A DNA stretch of 34,208 nucleotides, taken from positions 1 through 34,208 of the forward strand of contig NZ_AJZM02000016.1 in NCBI RefSeq assembly GCF_000272405.2, given 5' to 3'. A program made the position numbers and the translations under genes. The notes beneath the pieces are model-generated. The model saw nothing but the letters and a program-made list of their open reading frames with translations, was not told where the DNA came from and searched no databases. This document shows positions 1 through 7,506 of the stretch, piece by piece; the stretch's first letter is position 1, and the number at the start of each line of letters is the position of its first letter. Source of the DNA: Vibrio tasmaniensis 1F-187 (GTDB lineage: Bacteria; Pseudomonadota; Gammaproteobacteria; Enterobacterales; Vibrionaceae).

Positions 1-756
1 TTAATTACGCAACAAAGCCCGAACACTAGATGCTTGAGTACCTTTAATGATCGTCACACTCGGCTTAGGTACGTATCGACGAACAACCTTTTTCTCAACT
101 TCATGAGGGTTTCTCAGTGTCAGTTGAATACTGCCTTTACTCTTCGCTGTTAAAAGTTTTTCAGCATCTTTAGGTGAAACCTCTAATGTCACAGCTCGTA
201 CGATAATAGGACTGTTTTCATTCGTTTTTGCCGTTTGGTCTACTGCCAATACCTTGATATCTTTCAACACGGTACGAGTTGCTGCTGAGTTTTTGCTGTA
301 AGAAACAGTGCTAAGTATGTCAACTTTATTACCTGGTAATAGAAAACCAGCCACACCAATAACGTCATCCACTCGTATTGTTACCGCACGTTTATTCTCA
401 GGTATTAATGCAGCAAGCGTTGAGCCTTCTCCTGGAATAGTAAAACGCATTTTATGAAGCACTTCTCCAGCATAAATAGTATTGGCCACCACTTTGCCAA
501 CCAATTCAGAAGCATCGGAAAAATTATTTTCATTAATCCAATCAACTTCCATCAACTTTGTCGCTAAGAACTGCTCCTCAATAATGGTTCCAGCTTCAAT
601 TTCTTGTGATGCCACCACGACTGGATGACGCTCCACAGTTTCAACTTCAACGGTTGGTTGAACTTGATCTTCCATCCACTGCTTAGCAAAAAATACAGCC
701 GCTAAGCCAAATACTACGGACAGTAAAAACAGTAGGAAAACTTGACTCTTATTCAT
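1..756 (-). CDS. cpaB: Flp pilus assembly protein CpaB/RcpC
   Basis: This is a 251-residue CpaB/RcpC protein, a periplasmic part of Tad (Flp) pilus machines that is thought to work with the outer-membrane secretin. I place the start at the ATG at 754-756, behind a GAGGAAG ribosome site, because the protein then opens with a basic tip and one membrane segment (about residues 7-25). An upstream in-frame start at 846 would bury that segment. Residues 46-110 form an SAF-like domain (VVVASQEIEAGTIIEE, then the GKVVANTIYAGEVL region). Residues 120-220 match the RcpC core (AVTIRVDDVIGVAGFLLPGNKVDIL). The start overlaps the stop of the AAA+ ATPase gene by 8 bp, so the two are probably translationally coupled. 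The stop codon is the first three bases of the window, so the gene is complete and the locus continues to the left. The family assignment is secure from these motifs. Confidence 0.93.
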   Translation of the reverse strand: MNKSQVFLLFLLSVVFGLAAVFFAKQWMEDQVQPTVEVETVERHPVVVASQEIEAGTIIEEQFLATKLMEVDWINENNFSDASELVGKVVANTIYAGEVLHKMRFTIPGEGSTLAALIPENKRAVTIRVDDVIGVAGFLLPGNKVDILSTVSYSKNSAATRTVLKDIKVLAVDQTAKTNENSPIIVRAVTLEVSPKDAEKLLTAKSKGSIQLTLRNPHEVEKKVVRRYVPKPSVTIIKGTQASSVRALLRN

Positions 757-2098
757 TATTTTCTTCCTCGTGTCCATCAGAGGTAAAATAGACTTCCCAT
801 GCCATGGAAAGAATATCGAAGGTAATAACAGGCGGGAGTTGTTCAAACGAAAGAATATCTTTGCTTATACCAACGAGATCTTTCGGTAAACATGGGAAAA
901 GTGGCACCTTAAGAAGCGTGTGCATTTGAGACAAACGCTCAAAGAATCCATCTTGAAGCTCTACCTCTCTATCAGCAACGACGCTCATCCATAAAGCTTC
1001 ATAGTCTCGTTGGTTAAGTGGCTTGAATTCAATCTTGTAACCTAAACGACGCAAAAAGGCAGGGTCGCTTATTTTCTTGGGATTTAGATTGGTAGAGAAG
1101 GCAAGCGTTAATACAAATGGCATCGTTATCTGCTGACCATTAGGCAGCGACAAATAATCGAATGAGTACTCCATCGGTACTATCCAACGGTTAAGAAGCG
1201 CATCCACAGGCATGGGCTGACGACCAAGGTCATCAATGATAAAAATACCATTGTTTGCCATCATTTGAACTGGAGCTAACCAGACTCGACTATTCTCTGA
1301 GTGATTGACTTCAAGCATATCCATCGTCAGTTCTCCCCCAACCTGGATATTGGGTCTTTCACAATTAAGCCAACGCTTGTCGTACTGATCTTTGAGGGAA
1401 ATACTTTGATCGCTGCCGTTACTATCCAACGGTTTATGATGTTGCGCCGAAAACACCTTGATAATGTTACCCAGAGCATAGACAGCATAAGGGATAAATA
1501 CAGAGGTATGTAAAGCATTCACAATACGGCTCGCGACAAATGTTTTACCCGTTCCTGCATGTCCATACAGCAACAAAGCACGTCCCGAATTGATTGCTGG
1601 CCCAAGTACTGAAATCATTTTTTCGACACCATATACATCATTCAGTGCCGCCTCGACATGTGGCCGAGTTACTAACTCAGCTCTCAAGTCTTGTTGTTTT
1701 ACCACCTCACTATATTGGGTAAGCGAAACCGGTGCGGGGCCTAAATAGGCATCACGCTTGAAAGCAAGATCCGCTTCTTCAAGCCCTTTTTCTGATAGTG
1801 AATAACGAACATGACTATGTGACACAGATGAGAGGGAAATATCAGAAGTAGGCTGAAATACCTCGATTAATGACTTCTTTCTTAAAACGGCTAAAGCACT
1901 TTCCACGATATGAGTCACAACACATAAATAATTAGAAAGCTCTAAAACATCCGATTTTGGGTAAGCCGACAAATGCTTAAGTACGAGATTTTCAATAACG
2001 ACTTCAGGAACACCCAACATATCAAGAGATGTAGGGACGATTGGGGCTGAAATTTGTGGCTTCAAGGTTGTTGGAGCAGTACGCCCTATAATATCCAT
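749..2098 (-). CDS. Winged-helix AAA+ ATPase of the tad locus
   Basis: This 449-residue protein has an N-terminal winged-helix-like part (about residues 30-110), a short GPAPVSL linker (120-126) and a MoxR-like AAA+ ATPase domain. The Walker A motif is GHAGTGKT at 179-186 and Walker B is IFIIDD at 285-290. A sensor-1-like Asn lies in FSTNLNP (334-340), and the FLRRLGYKI block (348-356) holds candidate arginine-finger residues. The strings VGGELTMDML (253-262), APVQMMANNG (275-284) and LLNRWIVPMEY (301-311) recur, as I recall them, in a broad family of bacterial ATPases with no assigned function. It is the fourth gene of the pilus operon, 37 bp after the prepilin peptidase, with a GGGGAG ribosome site, and it overlaps cpaB by 8 bp. 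It is distinct from the TadA motor and from TadZ. A role in pilus assembly or regulation is inferred only from position. Confidence 0.85.
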   Translation of the reverse strand: MDIIGRTAPTTLKPQISAPIVPTSLDMLGVPEVVIENLVLKHLSAYPKSDVLELSNYLCVVTHIVESALAVLRKKSLIEVFQPTSDISLSSVSHSHVRYSLSEKGLEEADLAFKRDAYLGPAPVSLTQYSEVVKQQDLRAELVTRPHVEAALNDVYGVEKMISVLGPAINSGRALLLYGHAGTGKTFVASRIVNALHTSVFIPYAVYALGNIIKVFSAQHHKPLDSNGSDQSISLKDQYDKRWLNCERPNIQVGGELTMDMLEVNHSENSRVWLAPVQMMANNGIFIIDDLGRQPMPVDALLNRWIVPMEYSFDYLSLPNGQQITMPFVLTLAFSTNLNPKKISDPAFLRRLGYKIEFKPLNQRDYEALWMSVVADREVELQDGFFERLSQMHTLLKVPLFPCLPKDLVGISKDILSFEQLPPVITFDILSMAWEVYFTSDGHEEENNE

Positions 2099-2135
2099 AT
2101 ATTATGTCTCCCCACAAAGCTAACCAACAACCGAT

Positions 2136-2666
2136 TTAAGTAAAGTAGCTATACATCGCTAACCCTATAACAACAGAAGGAGCAAAAGGCATCGTTACTT
2201 TATTTGAATACCGAGTATGTAAATTAGCTGTTTTATCAATGACTGGTGCAGCTCCACCAAGCACAATTATCTTATTTTCAAAATAGCTTTTAATACTAAA
2301 ACAGCTCGAGTTGGAGAGGTTGTATAGCAGGTAGAAAACCCCAACAACTCCAGAAGAAACCAAGATAAAGTACGATGCATCGAGTAATTGTCCCCACCCC
2401 AAATACATTCCTACAACACCTAATAACTTCACATCCCCTGCAGACATTGCTCTTAAAAAATAGAATAGCAATCCAAAACAAAAGAATACGACCGACCCAA
2501 ATAAAGACATTAAGAAACTATCAAAGGTGTAATTGCTGTTGAACATTGATAAAAAATAGAAAAACAAAAAAAGAATCAATATTTTGTTTGGTATACGATG
2601 TTTCTCAACATCGTATACCGATACAGCAATTAGCAATGCCCAAAAAACAGAAGGCTCATTAATCAT
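2136..2666 (-). CDS. cpaA: Prepilin peptidase, A24 family (CpaA/TadV)
   Basis: This is a 176-residue polytopic membrane protease of the A24 aspartyl family, expected to remove the leader peptide of the Flp pilins encoded just upstream. The two catalytic-aspartate regions are visible: YDVEKHRIPN near residues 18-27, and SAGDVKLLG near residues 75-83, which corresponds to the GxGD motif. The rest is hydrophobic and fits about six membrane segments. It lacks the N-terminal methyltransferase region of PilD-type enzymes, as is normal for the short CpaA/TadV class. The ATG lies 9 bp after the stop of the second pilin gene, and there is no strong ribosome site, so translation may be coupled. The gene is third in the tad operon. 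Confidence in the family is high, while the exact substrate pilin is inferred from context. Confidence 0.92.
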   Translation of the reverse strand: MINEPSVFWALLIAVSVYDVEKHRIPNKILILFLFFYFLSMFNSNYTFDSFLMSLFGSVVFFCFGLLFYFLRAMSAGDVKLLGVVGMYLGWGQLLDASYFILVSSGVVGVFYLLYNLSNSSCFSIKSYFENKIIVLGGAAPVIDKTANLHTRYSNKVTMPFAPSVVIGLAMYSYFT

Positions 2667-2675
2667 AATTTCAAT

Positions 2676-2840
2676 TCATACGCTCGATATAATACTTTGA
2701 AATTTACTCACTAATGTCGTAGCCATTCCAGAGAAAATTAGCCCGACAAAAATTATGAGCGAGGCAGCACCAATGACATACTCAATAGTCGTTAACCCCT
2801 TTTGCTGTCTCACTCTCCGAGCAACCATGGCAGTAATCAT
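2676..2840 (-). CDS. flp: Flp-type pilin, second copy
   Basis: This 54-residue gene was found by reading the minus strand between the peptidase and the first pilin. It has a short basic leader (MVARRVRQQKG) followed by the Flp processing motif G/LTTIEY, with Glu at +5 and Tyr at +6, and then a single hydrophobic helix (VIGAASLIIFVGLIF). The predicted mature pilin is about 39 residues. The first ATG overlaps the stop of the upstream pilin (TAATG), with a second possible ATG four codons later; neither has a clear ribosome site, which suggests coupling. The protein is a diverged paralogue of the first pilin: the core IEYVIGAA is identical but the leader and tail differ. It could be a minor pilin or an alternative major subunit, and the sequence alone cannot decide. 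Confidence 0.88.
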   Translation of the reverse strand: MITAMVARRVRQQKGLTTIEYVIGAASLIIFVGLIFSGMATTLVSKFQSIISSV

Positions 2841-3010
2841 TAAATACTGTTAATGATGTTATTAAGCTTAGCGGATAGGGCGGCCCCAAAACCAGTAAAT
2901 ATAGTGGTCAAGCCTAATACCAGTAACGCTGCACCAATTACATACTCGATAACAGTCAACCCTTCTTCATCTTTCATGAATTCTTTACAATTATTCAAAA
3001 ACTTATCCAT
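2840..3010 (-). CDS. flp: Flp-type pilin, first copy
   Basis: This 56-residue gene is the first of the tad operon. The leader MDKFLNNCKEFMKDEEG ends at a glycine and is followed by LTVIEY, the processing site recognised by CpaA/TadV peptidases, with Glu+5 and Tyr+6. A hydrophobic helix (VIGAALLVLGLTTIFTGFGA) and a short polar tail follow, giving a mature protein of about 39 residues, a normal size for Flp pilins. A strong AGGAGAGG ribosome site lies just upstream of the ATG at 3008-3010, in contrast to the weak signals of the next two genes. This fits a highly translated major pilin. The gap upstream holds the shared regulatory region with the divergent AraC-type gene. Confidence 0.92.
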   Translation of the reverse strand: MDKFLNNCKEFMKDEEGLTVIEYVIGAALLVLGLTTIFTGFGAALSAKLNNIINSI

Positions 3011-3203
3011 GAGAACCTCTCCTTGATTTACGTATCAGGCTTTGTTTGCCTGTAAAGTAAATCTAGAGGTGAGAGATATATTTGGTTAGGATTTTTTTGC
3101 CATTTACTTGCACTTTTTTGTGGTACTTCTAATCTAAATATAAAGCTTCATTAATTAGCCACTTTTAGACTAAAAGAGAATATGAAATGCATTGGGTATC
3201 TGT
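3011..3203. promoter_or_regulatory. Divergent control region, flp operon / AraC-type gene
   Basis: This AT-rich gap of about 190 bp must contain the promoters of both the pilin operon and the divergent regulator. A small inverted repeat (CAGGC, 7-nt loop, GCCTG) lies at 3036-3052 in the probable flp leader. An odd palindrome, CTTTTAG-A-CTAAAAG, lies at 3162-3176, 27 bp before the regulator start. A palindrome placed there could be an autoregulatory operator. No convincing -35/-10 pair stands out, and I could not fit a sigma-54 site. Confidence 0.45.
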
Positions 3204-3953
3204 ATGAAAATAGTAACCCCGTTATTATCGGATAAAGAGAGTGATTTCAACTCCGTTATTATCAATAAAATAAGTCACTATTTCTCTATTGCCAACTTCA
3301 AACAAGACATATCTATAATCAGTAACTTAGACGTCAGACTGGTATTTTTCATTTTGAATACCCCTGATAAAATCCAACTACTTACCATGGCTTTATCTAT
3401 TTGCGAAAATTTGAACAAAAGAATTGTTATTATTTGCTCTGACCCGTTACCTAATATCGTTCGAAATCATAAGAATATATTTTTCATCATAGAAACAAAC
3501 AGTAATCATCTGACCAGTCAATTCGAAGAGCTTAAGGCTAAGACACAGCATATGTTCGAGTCCCATTTCGATATCGACAGAGACACAAACAATAACAACC
3601 AGCTTCCTGTAAAAGCCTTCACATCCGAAGTCGTTAACTTTGTGATGGACAACATCAACAAAGAAATCAGAGAAACAGAGATCGCCGAGAAATGTCACTG
3701 TTCAACCACCTATTTTTCTAAAAAGTTTCATCTACACTTTGGAGTAAGCTTTAGAGACTTCGTGTGCGATAAACGCATTCTACTTGCCAAAAAGTTAATC
3801 GAAGCAGATACCGAATCAAAAATTGCTGTCATTGCGTATCAATGTGGATACAAGGATGTGTCATATTTCTCGAGAATTTTTAAGAAACGGACTGGAGTAA
3901 CGCCTGCAAGTTACAGGCGAGCCTGCACAGATAACGGAAAACAAAGAACATAA
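3204..3953 (+). CDS. AraC-family transcriptional regulator
   Basis: This is a 249-residue regulator. Its last 100 residues form the two helix-turn-helix motifs of the AraC family: the first around residues 158-178 (IAEKCHCSTTYFSKKFHLHF) and the second around 206-228, with the signature CGYKDVSYFSRIFKKRTGVTPASYR. Residues 1-110 are not the usual cupin sensor. They show alternating hydrophobic strands and helices (DVRLVFFIL, NKRIVIICSD, NIFFIIETNS) like a Rossmann or receiver fold, but without a clear phospho-acceptor pattern. I use the ATG at 3204; a TTG four codons earlier is also open. The gene is divergent from the flp/tad operon with a shared control region, so it is a good candidate for the local pilus regulator. 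That role is inferred from position. Its codon use is AT-rich, like the pilus genes. Confidence 0.85.
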   Translation: MKIVTPLLSDKESDFNSVIINKISHYFSIANFKQDISIISNLDVRLVFFILNTPDKIQLLTMALSICENLNKRIVIICSDPLPNIVRNHKNIFFIIETNSNHLTSQFEELKAKTQHMFESHFDIDRDTNNNNQLPVKAFTSEVVNFVMDNINKEIRETEIAEKCHCSTTYFSKKFHLHFGVSFRDFVCDKRILLAKKLIEADTESKIAVIAYQCGYKDVSYFSRIFKKRTGVTPASYRRACTDNGKQRT

Positions 3954-3978
3954 ACGCTAATTTTACTCCCTAAAAGAA

Positions 3979-4006
3979 AAAATCATGGTACATTTAACAT
4001 GATTTT
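3979..4006. terminator. AT-rich inverted repeat after the AraC-type gene
   Basis: AAAATCATG and CATGATTTT are perfect 9-bp arms around a 10-nt loop, 25 bp after the regulator stop. The repeat could be a weak terminator, because T residues end the second arm. It could also be an operator for the acyl-CoA ligase gene that starts 38 bp later. Confidence 0.4.
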
Positions 4007-4043
4007 AACAAAAATAACTTAGCGAAAAACATGGAGTTAGACA

Positions 4044-5732
4044 ATGATTCAGCCTAACGAGTTTAGCCAAGAACAAGCAACAGCTCTCCCTACACCCAAT
4101 GACATGATTTTAAAATGGGCAGAAGAACGCCCAGATGAAGTCTACTTAAAGCAAATTATTAACCGCCAATTTGTTGAGTTTACTTATAAAGAAGTGGCCG
4201 ACAAAGCACTAAAACTGGCGTCAGCATTAGAAGGACTCGGAGCCCAACCCGGTGATCGAGTCGCTCTCGTATCGAAAAACTGTGCAGAGTGGTTTATCTG
4301 CGATCTTGCCATGATGTTAGGAGATTTTGTCAGCGTCCCAATCTTTCCAACAGCGGGTGCCGATACCATACAGTACTGTATTGAACACAGTGAAAGTAAA
4401 ATTGTGATTGCGGGTAAACTCGACGATCCTAAGGCCACTCAAAAAGTACTGGATGATAATCCAAACTTGGTGAGTATCTCACTTCCCTACGATAGCGCAG
4501 CGAAGTGCCAACATACTTTCGAACAACTCATCGATACCCATGAACCCTCAACTAAGCGTCCTCAGCATCACGATGATAAAGTAATGTCGCTTGTTTATAC
4601 TTCGGGTACATCAGGGCTACCAAAAGGCGCGATGCTCACATACGGCGCCTTTACGTGGTCAGTTCAACGGTTGATCGATCATATTGGTATCCAACCCGGC
4701 GATCGCTTGTTCTCTTATCTACCGCTTGCCCATATTACAGAACGCGTTTACATCTTTGGCTCATCGGTAATGGGCGGTATAGTCACTGCTTTCCCGGAGT
4801 CTTTAGATACCTTTATTGATGATGTGAAAATGCATCGCCCTACTCTATTTATTTCAGTTCCTCGTTTATGGACTCTGTTCCAGCAACGAATCCAAGATAA
4901 GCTTCCGCAGAAGAAACTGAATTTCTTACTTAAGATTCCGTTTATCAACAACATCATTAAGAAGAAACTGGCTGATGGCCTAGGGTTAGATCAAGCCCGC
5001 GTTTTGGGATGTGGTTCAGCTCCGGTATCACCGGCTCTACTCGCATGGTATGAGAGTGTTGGTCTACACATTACCGAGGCTTGGGGGATGACAGAGTCTT
5101 TCGCCTACAGCACGATTAATCACCCGTTTAGAGCCGACAAAATTGGTACTGTGGGTAATGCTGGTCCGGGCATCGAACTCAAAATTGCAGAAGATGAAGA
5201 AATTTTGGTTCGAAGCAAAGGTATGTTCTCTGGCTATTACAAAAATGACATAGCCACCCAAGAGTCTTTTAACTCTGAGGGATGGCTTCATACTGGCGAT
5301 ATTGGTGATATCGACAGCGAGGGCTACCTAACGATCCGGGGACGTAAAAAAGACACCTTTAAAACTGCGAAAGGTAAGTTTGTGGCTCCAGTGCCAATCG
5401 AAAACAAACTGTTTGAATACAGCCGCGTAGAAATGATGTGTTTGATCGGCTTAGGTTTACCTGGTCCTATCCTACTCGTGGTACCGCATGACTTCCCTAA
5501 TTTTGATCGGGCTCGTTATGAAAGAACAAGTAAACGTGTCATTGAAAAAATGAACCTACAGTTAGCCTCGCATGAGAAGATCAAAGGGGTACTGATGATT
5601 AAGGAACCGTGGAGCATCGACAACGGTGTACTTACCCCTACTCTCAAGATAAAGCGACATATCCTTGAGCAGAAATACCATGAAATCGGTCATAACTGGC
5701 CAAAAGATAAATTGGTGGTTTGGGAAGAATAA
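4044..5732 (+). CDS. Long-chain fatty acid-CoA ligase (AMP-binding)
   Basis: This 562-residue adenylate-forming enzyme is expected to activate a fatty acid to acyl-AMP and then acyl-CoA. The ATP-binding loop YTSGTSGLPKG is at residues 185-195. The A5 region contains EAWGMTE, and the ATP/ribose-binding aspartate lies in WLHTGDIG near residue 416. The GRKKDTFKTAKGKFVAP segment follows. There is no membrane segment. A GGAG ribosome site precedes the ATG by about 9 nt. The gene stands alone, with an intrinsic terminator right after it. It resembles the putative long-chain acyl-CoA ligases of Vibrio located near fusA2, rather than the main FadD. Substrate chain length cannot be read from the sequence, so I leave the symbol empty. 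Confidence 0.88.
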   Translation: MIQPNEFSQEQATALPTPNDMILKWAEERPDEVYLKQIINRQFVEFTYKEVADKALKLASALEGLGAQPGDRVALVSKNCAEWFICDLAMMLGDFVSVPIFPTAGADTIQYCIEHSESKIVIAGKLDDPKATQKVLDDNPNLVSISLPYDSAAKCQHTFEQLIDTHEPSTKRPQHHDDKVMSLVYTSGTSGLPKGAMLTYGAFTWSVQRLIDHIGIQPGDRLFSYLPLAHITERVYIFGSSVMGGIVTAFPESLDTFIDDVKMHRPTLFISVPRLWTLFQQRIQDKLPQKKLNFLLKIPFINNIIKKKLADGLGLDQARVLGCGSAPVSPALLAWYESVGLHITEAWGMTESFAYSTINHPFRADKIGTVGNAGPGIELKIAEDEEILVRSKGMFSGYYKNDIATQESFNSEGWLHTGDIGDIDSEGYLTIRGRKKDTFKTAKGKFVAPVPIENKLFEYSRVEMMCLIGLGLPGPILLVVPHDFPNFDRARYERTSKRVIEKMNLQLASHEKIKGVLMIKEPWSIDNGVLTPTLKIKRHILEQKYHEIGHNWPKDKLVVWEE

Positions 5733-5743
5733 TCAAAACCGAG

Positions 5744-5767
5744 AGGGAGCCATTACGGCTCCTTTTT
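5744..5767 (+). terminator. Intrinsic terminator after acyl-CoA ligase
   Basis: GGAGCC (5746-5751) pairs with GGCTCC (5757-5762) around the loop ATTAC, and five T residues follow. The stem starts 13 bp after the ligase stop codon. Confidence 0.85.
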
Positions 5768-5779
5768 CATAAGCTCAAG

Positions 5780-5971
5780 TTACAAGTATTTAGTGTAATC
5801 AGCCGCATCATTACGTTCATAGTCCAAACCGATATCCTTTCTCATCCGATCGCTCAAAGATTCCGAGCTAATAACTTGTCTTGATTTAGCCGCCTTACTA
5901 TTCTTTTTTTTATCATTAACTTGAAAAATATAAGTAACTAATCTGCCAATCCAACAGGTCATTGCTTTCAT
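5780..5971 (-). CDS. DUF1127-type small protein
   Basis: This 63-residue basic protein has a C-terminal block LSDRMRKDIGLDYER that fits the short DUF1127 (YjiS-like) motif with its conserved D-I-G-L. The N-terminal part (WIGRLVTYIFQV) is hydrophobic. An AGAGAG ribosome site lies upstream of the ATG. It is divergent from the LysR-type gene, with about 100 bp between the starts, so the regulator may control it. Members of this family affect RNA turnover and phosphate or carbon metabolism in some alphaproteobacteria, but no function can be assigned here. Confidence 0.75.
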   Translation of the reverse strand: MKAMTCWIGRLVTYIFQVNDKKKNSKAAKSRQVISSESLSDRMRKDIGLDYERNDAADYTKYL

Positions 5972-6070
5972 TTTATCTCTCTTGTTTTTCCTATTAATTT
6001 GTCGTTATTATGGAAATAAGCAGTTCAATAAGCGAACAACCATTATTAACAAGGACTATAAGCTGAGGTT

Positions 6071-6976
6071 ATGGATAATAGACTGCGTCACCTTTCAGGC
6101 CTCCGTTACTTTGAAGTTGCGGCACGCTTGCATAGCTACAGTAAGGCAGCTGAGGAACTGTTTGTTAGCCAAGCAGCCGTCAGCCAAAAGATTCGCCAAC
6201 TAGAAGAACAGGTTGGATGTAAGCTTTTCATTCGTAAGGGGCGTGTTATGGCCTTAACACATGAAGGGCGCACACTTTTCAAACATGTTTCTGATGGGTT
6301 TCAAGAGGTATTGCTAGGTTTAAACAAGATCCAGTCTGAACCCATTCAAGGTCTGCTTGTTGTTAGAAGCCCTCCTTCATTTGCTTCACGTTGGTTACTA
6401 CCACGGCTTTGGAAGTTCTCGGTAAAGCACCCAGAGATCCCGATCAAAGTGCTAACAGGCTGCGATACCCCAAATTTAAAACACGGTGAGATTGATGTGG
6501 CTATTCGACAAGGTGAAGACCTATGTGTGGAAGATGGTTTAACTCTTGAGGTACTAATCAACGAACCTATCTATCCTTTTTGCTCACCAGAATTAGCAAA
6601 CTCTCTTAAACTCACCTCACCAGAACAGCTACTTAAATGTTGGTTAGTTCAATTCGAGGGGGGTTGCTTCCCTTGGGAAAGTTGGTTTAAACAAGCGAAT
6701 GTTCCGATGCAAGACAGTTCTATTCAATGGATGGAAGTAGGTACTTTTGATATGGGATTAACGACAGTTATGGCTGGTCATGGAGTTTGCCTTGCAACAG
6801 ACAGTTTAGCTGGTGACTTCATTGAACGCGGCTTGTTAGTAAAGCCATTTGATATAGGCATGACGCCTGGCGTTCAAGTAAATCTATGTTTTGACCCTAA
6901 CTCGCCTAGAGAAGTGCGTATAACGGCATTTACCAATTGGTTACATGAAGAAGTAAATGAGATATTGGAGAACTAG
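6071..6976 (+). CDS. LysR-family transcriptional regulator (GcvA-like)
   Basis: This is a 301-residue LysR-type regulator. The winged helix-turn-helix is at residues 1-65 (LRYFEVAARLHSYSKAAEEL, then VSQAAVSQKIRQLEE and the LFIRKG wing). The effector-binding domain is at about 92-295, and its motif SFASRWLLPRL is typical of the GcvA/AmpR/TrpI branch. The start is the ATG at 6071, preceded by TGAGGTT. The promoter-side gap contains TTATT-ATGGA-AATAA (6005-6019), a dyad of the general kind bound by LysR proteins. Its most likely target by the usual divergent rule is the DUF1127-type gene. The ligand is unknown. Confidence 0.9.
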   Translation: MDNRLRHLSGLRYFEVAARLHSYSKAAEELFVSQAAVSQKIRQLEEQVGCKLFIRKGRVMALTHEGRTLFKHVSDGFQEVLLGLNKIQSEPIQGLLVVRSPPSFASRWLLPRLWKFSVKHPEIPIKVLTGCDTPNLKHGEIDVAIRQGEDLCVEDGLTLEVLINEPIYPFCSPELANSLKLTSPEQLLKCWLVQFEGGCFPWESWFKQANVPMQDSSIQWMEVGTFDMGLTTVMAGHGVCLATDSLAGDFIERGLLVKPFDIGMTPGVQVNLCFDPNSPREVRITAFTNWLHEEVNEILEN

Positions 6977-7104
6977 CTCTTGTCTTTCAACTCCTGAAAT
7001 AGGCAGTTCTTCAATAACTAAACACAAACTACCAGCTTAAATGGTCTGATAATTCATAAAGCGAAACTGGTATACTTAGCTCAAATAAATGGCGAGAACA
7101 TCTC

Positions 7105-7317
7105 ATGACACAAGACAATAATCCACTGCACGGTATCACTCTACAGAAGCTACTGACTGAATTGGTTGAACATTACGGTTGGGAAGAGTTGAGTTACATG
7201 GTGAACATCAACTGCTTTAAAAAAGACCCGAGCATTAAATCGAGCTTAAAATTTTTGCGTAAAACAGATTGGGCACGCACCAAAGTAGAGCAGATTTACA
7301 TCGACTTAAAGCGTTAG
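7105..7317 (+). CDS. VF530 family small protein (DUF2132)
   Basis: This 70-residue protein matches the VF530/DUF2132 family, known from a structure of the Aliivibrio fischeri member and suggested to bind DNA. The conserved stretches are [20 protein letters not shown] near the start and [18 protein letters not shown] in the second half. The length is normal for the family. It is a single gene, and its ATG follows GGCGAGAACATCTC, which gives a weak GAG-type ribosome site. Downstream come an inverted repeat (GTCCCGT/ACGGGAC, 7336-7360), a heptamer repeat and a shared terminator. The biological role is not established. Confidence 0.85.
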   Translation: MTQDNNPLHGITLQKLLTELVEHYGWEELSYMVNINCFKKDPSIKSSLKFLRKTDWARTKVEQIYIDLKR

Positions 7318-7393
7318 TCTCTCCCTGCTTTATCAGTCCCGTGTTGAATAAATACGGGACAACCACTGTGTCTACTTTTTAGGGGCTACATCA

Positions 7394-7430
7394 GCACCTC
7401 GCACCTCGCACCTCGCACCTCGCACCTCGC
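7394..7430. repeat. Tandem 7-bp repeat, five copies
   Basis: Five exact head-to-tail copies of GCACCTC run from 7394 to 7428, followed by the first bases of a sixth unit. The repeat lies between the VF530 gene and the shared terminator, in no convincing reading frame. Seven is not a multiple of three, and perfect copies suggest recent slippage. Confidence 0.95.
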
Positions 7431-7447
7431 GGTATATTACAAACAAT

Positions 7448-7484
7448 AAAAAGCCCCGCAAGCTTTCACTTGCGGGGCTTTTTT
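7448..7484. terminator. Bidirectional terminator, VF530 gene / fusA2
   Basis: AAGCCCCGCAAG (7451-7462) and CTTGCGGGGCTT (7469-7480) form a perfect 12-bp stem around a 6-nt loop. A residues precede the stem and T residues follow it, so the structure can end transcripts from both convergent genes. Confidence 0.92.
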
Positions 7485-7506
7485 AGCTAATTTAGAAAAG
7501 GGCTAA

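Noticed and set aside
3080..3125. Sigma-54 promoter for the pilin operon (TTGCCATTTACTTGCA)
   Set aside because: The GG of the -24 element is missing.
7394..7430. Possible CRISPR-like repeats
   Set aside because: The units are contiguous 7-mers with no spacers.
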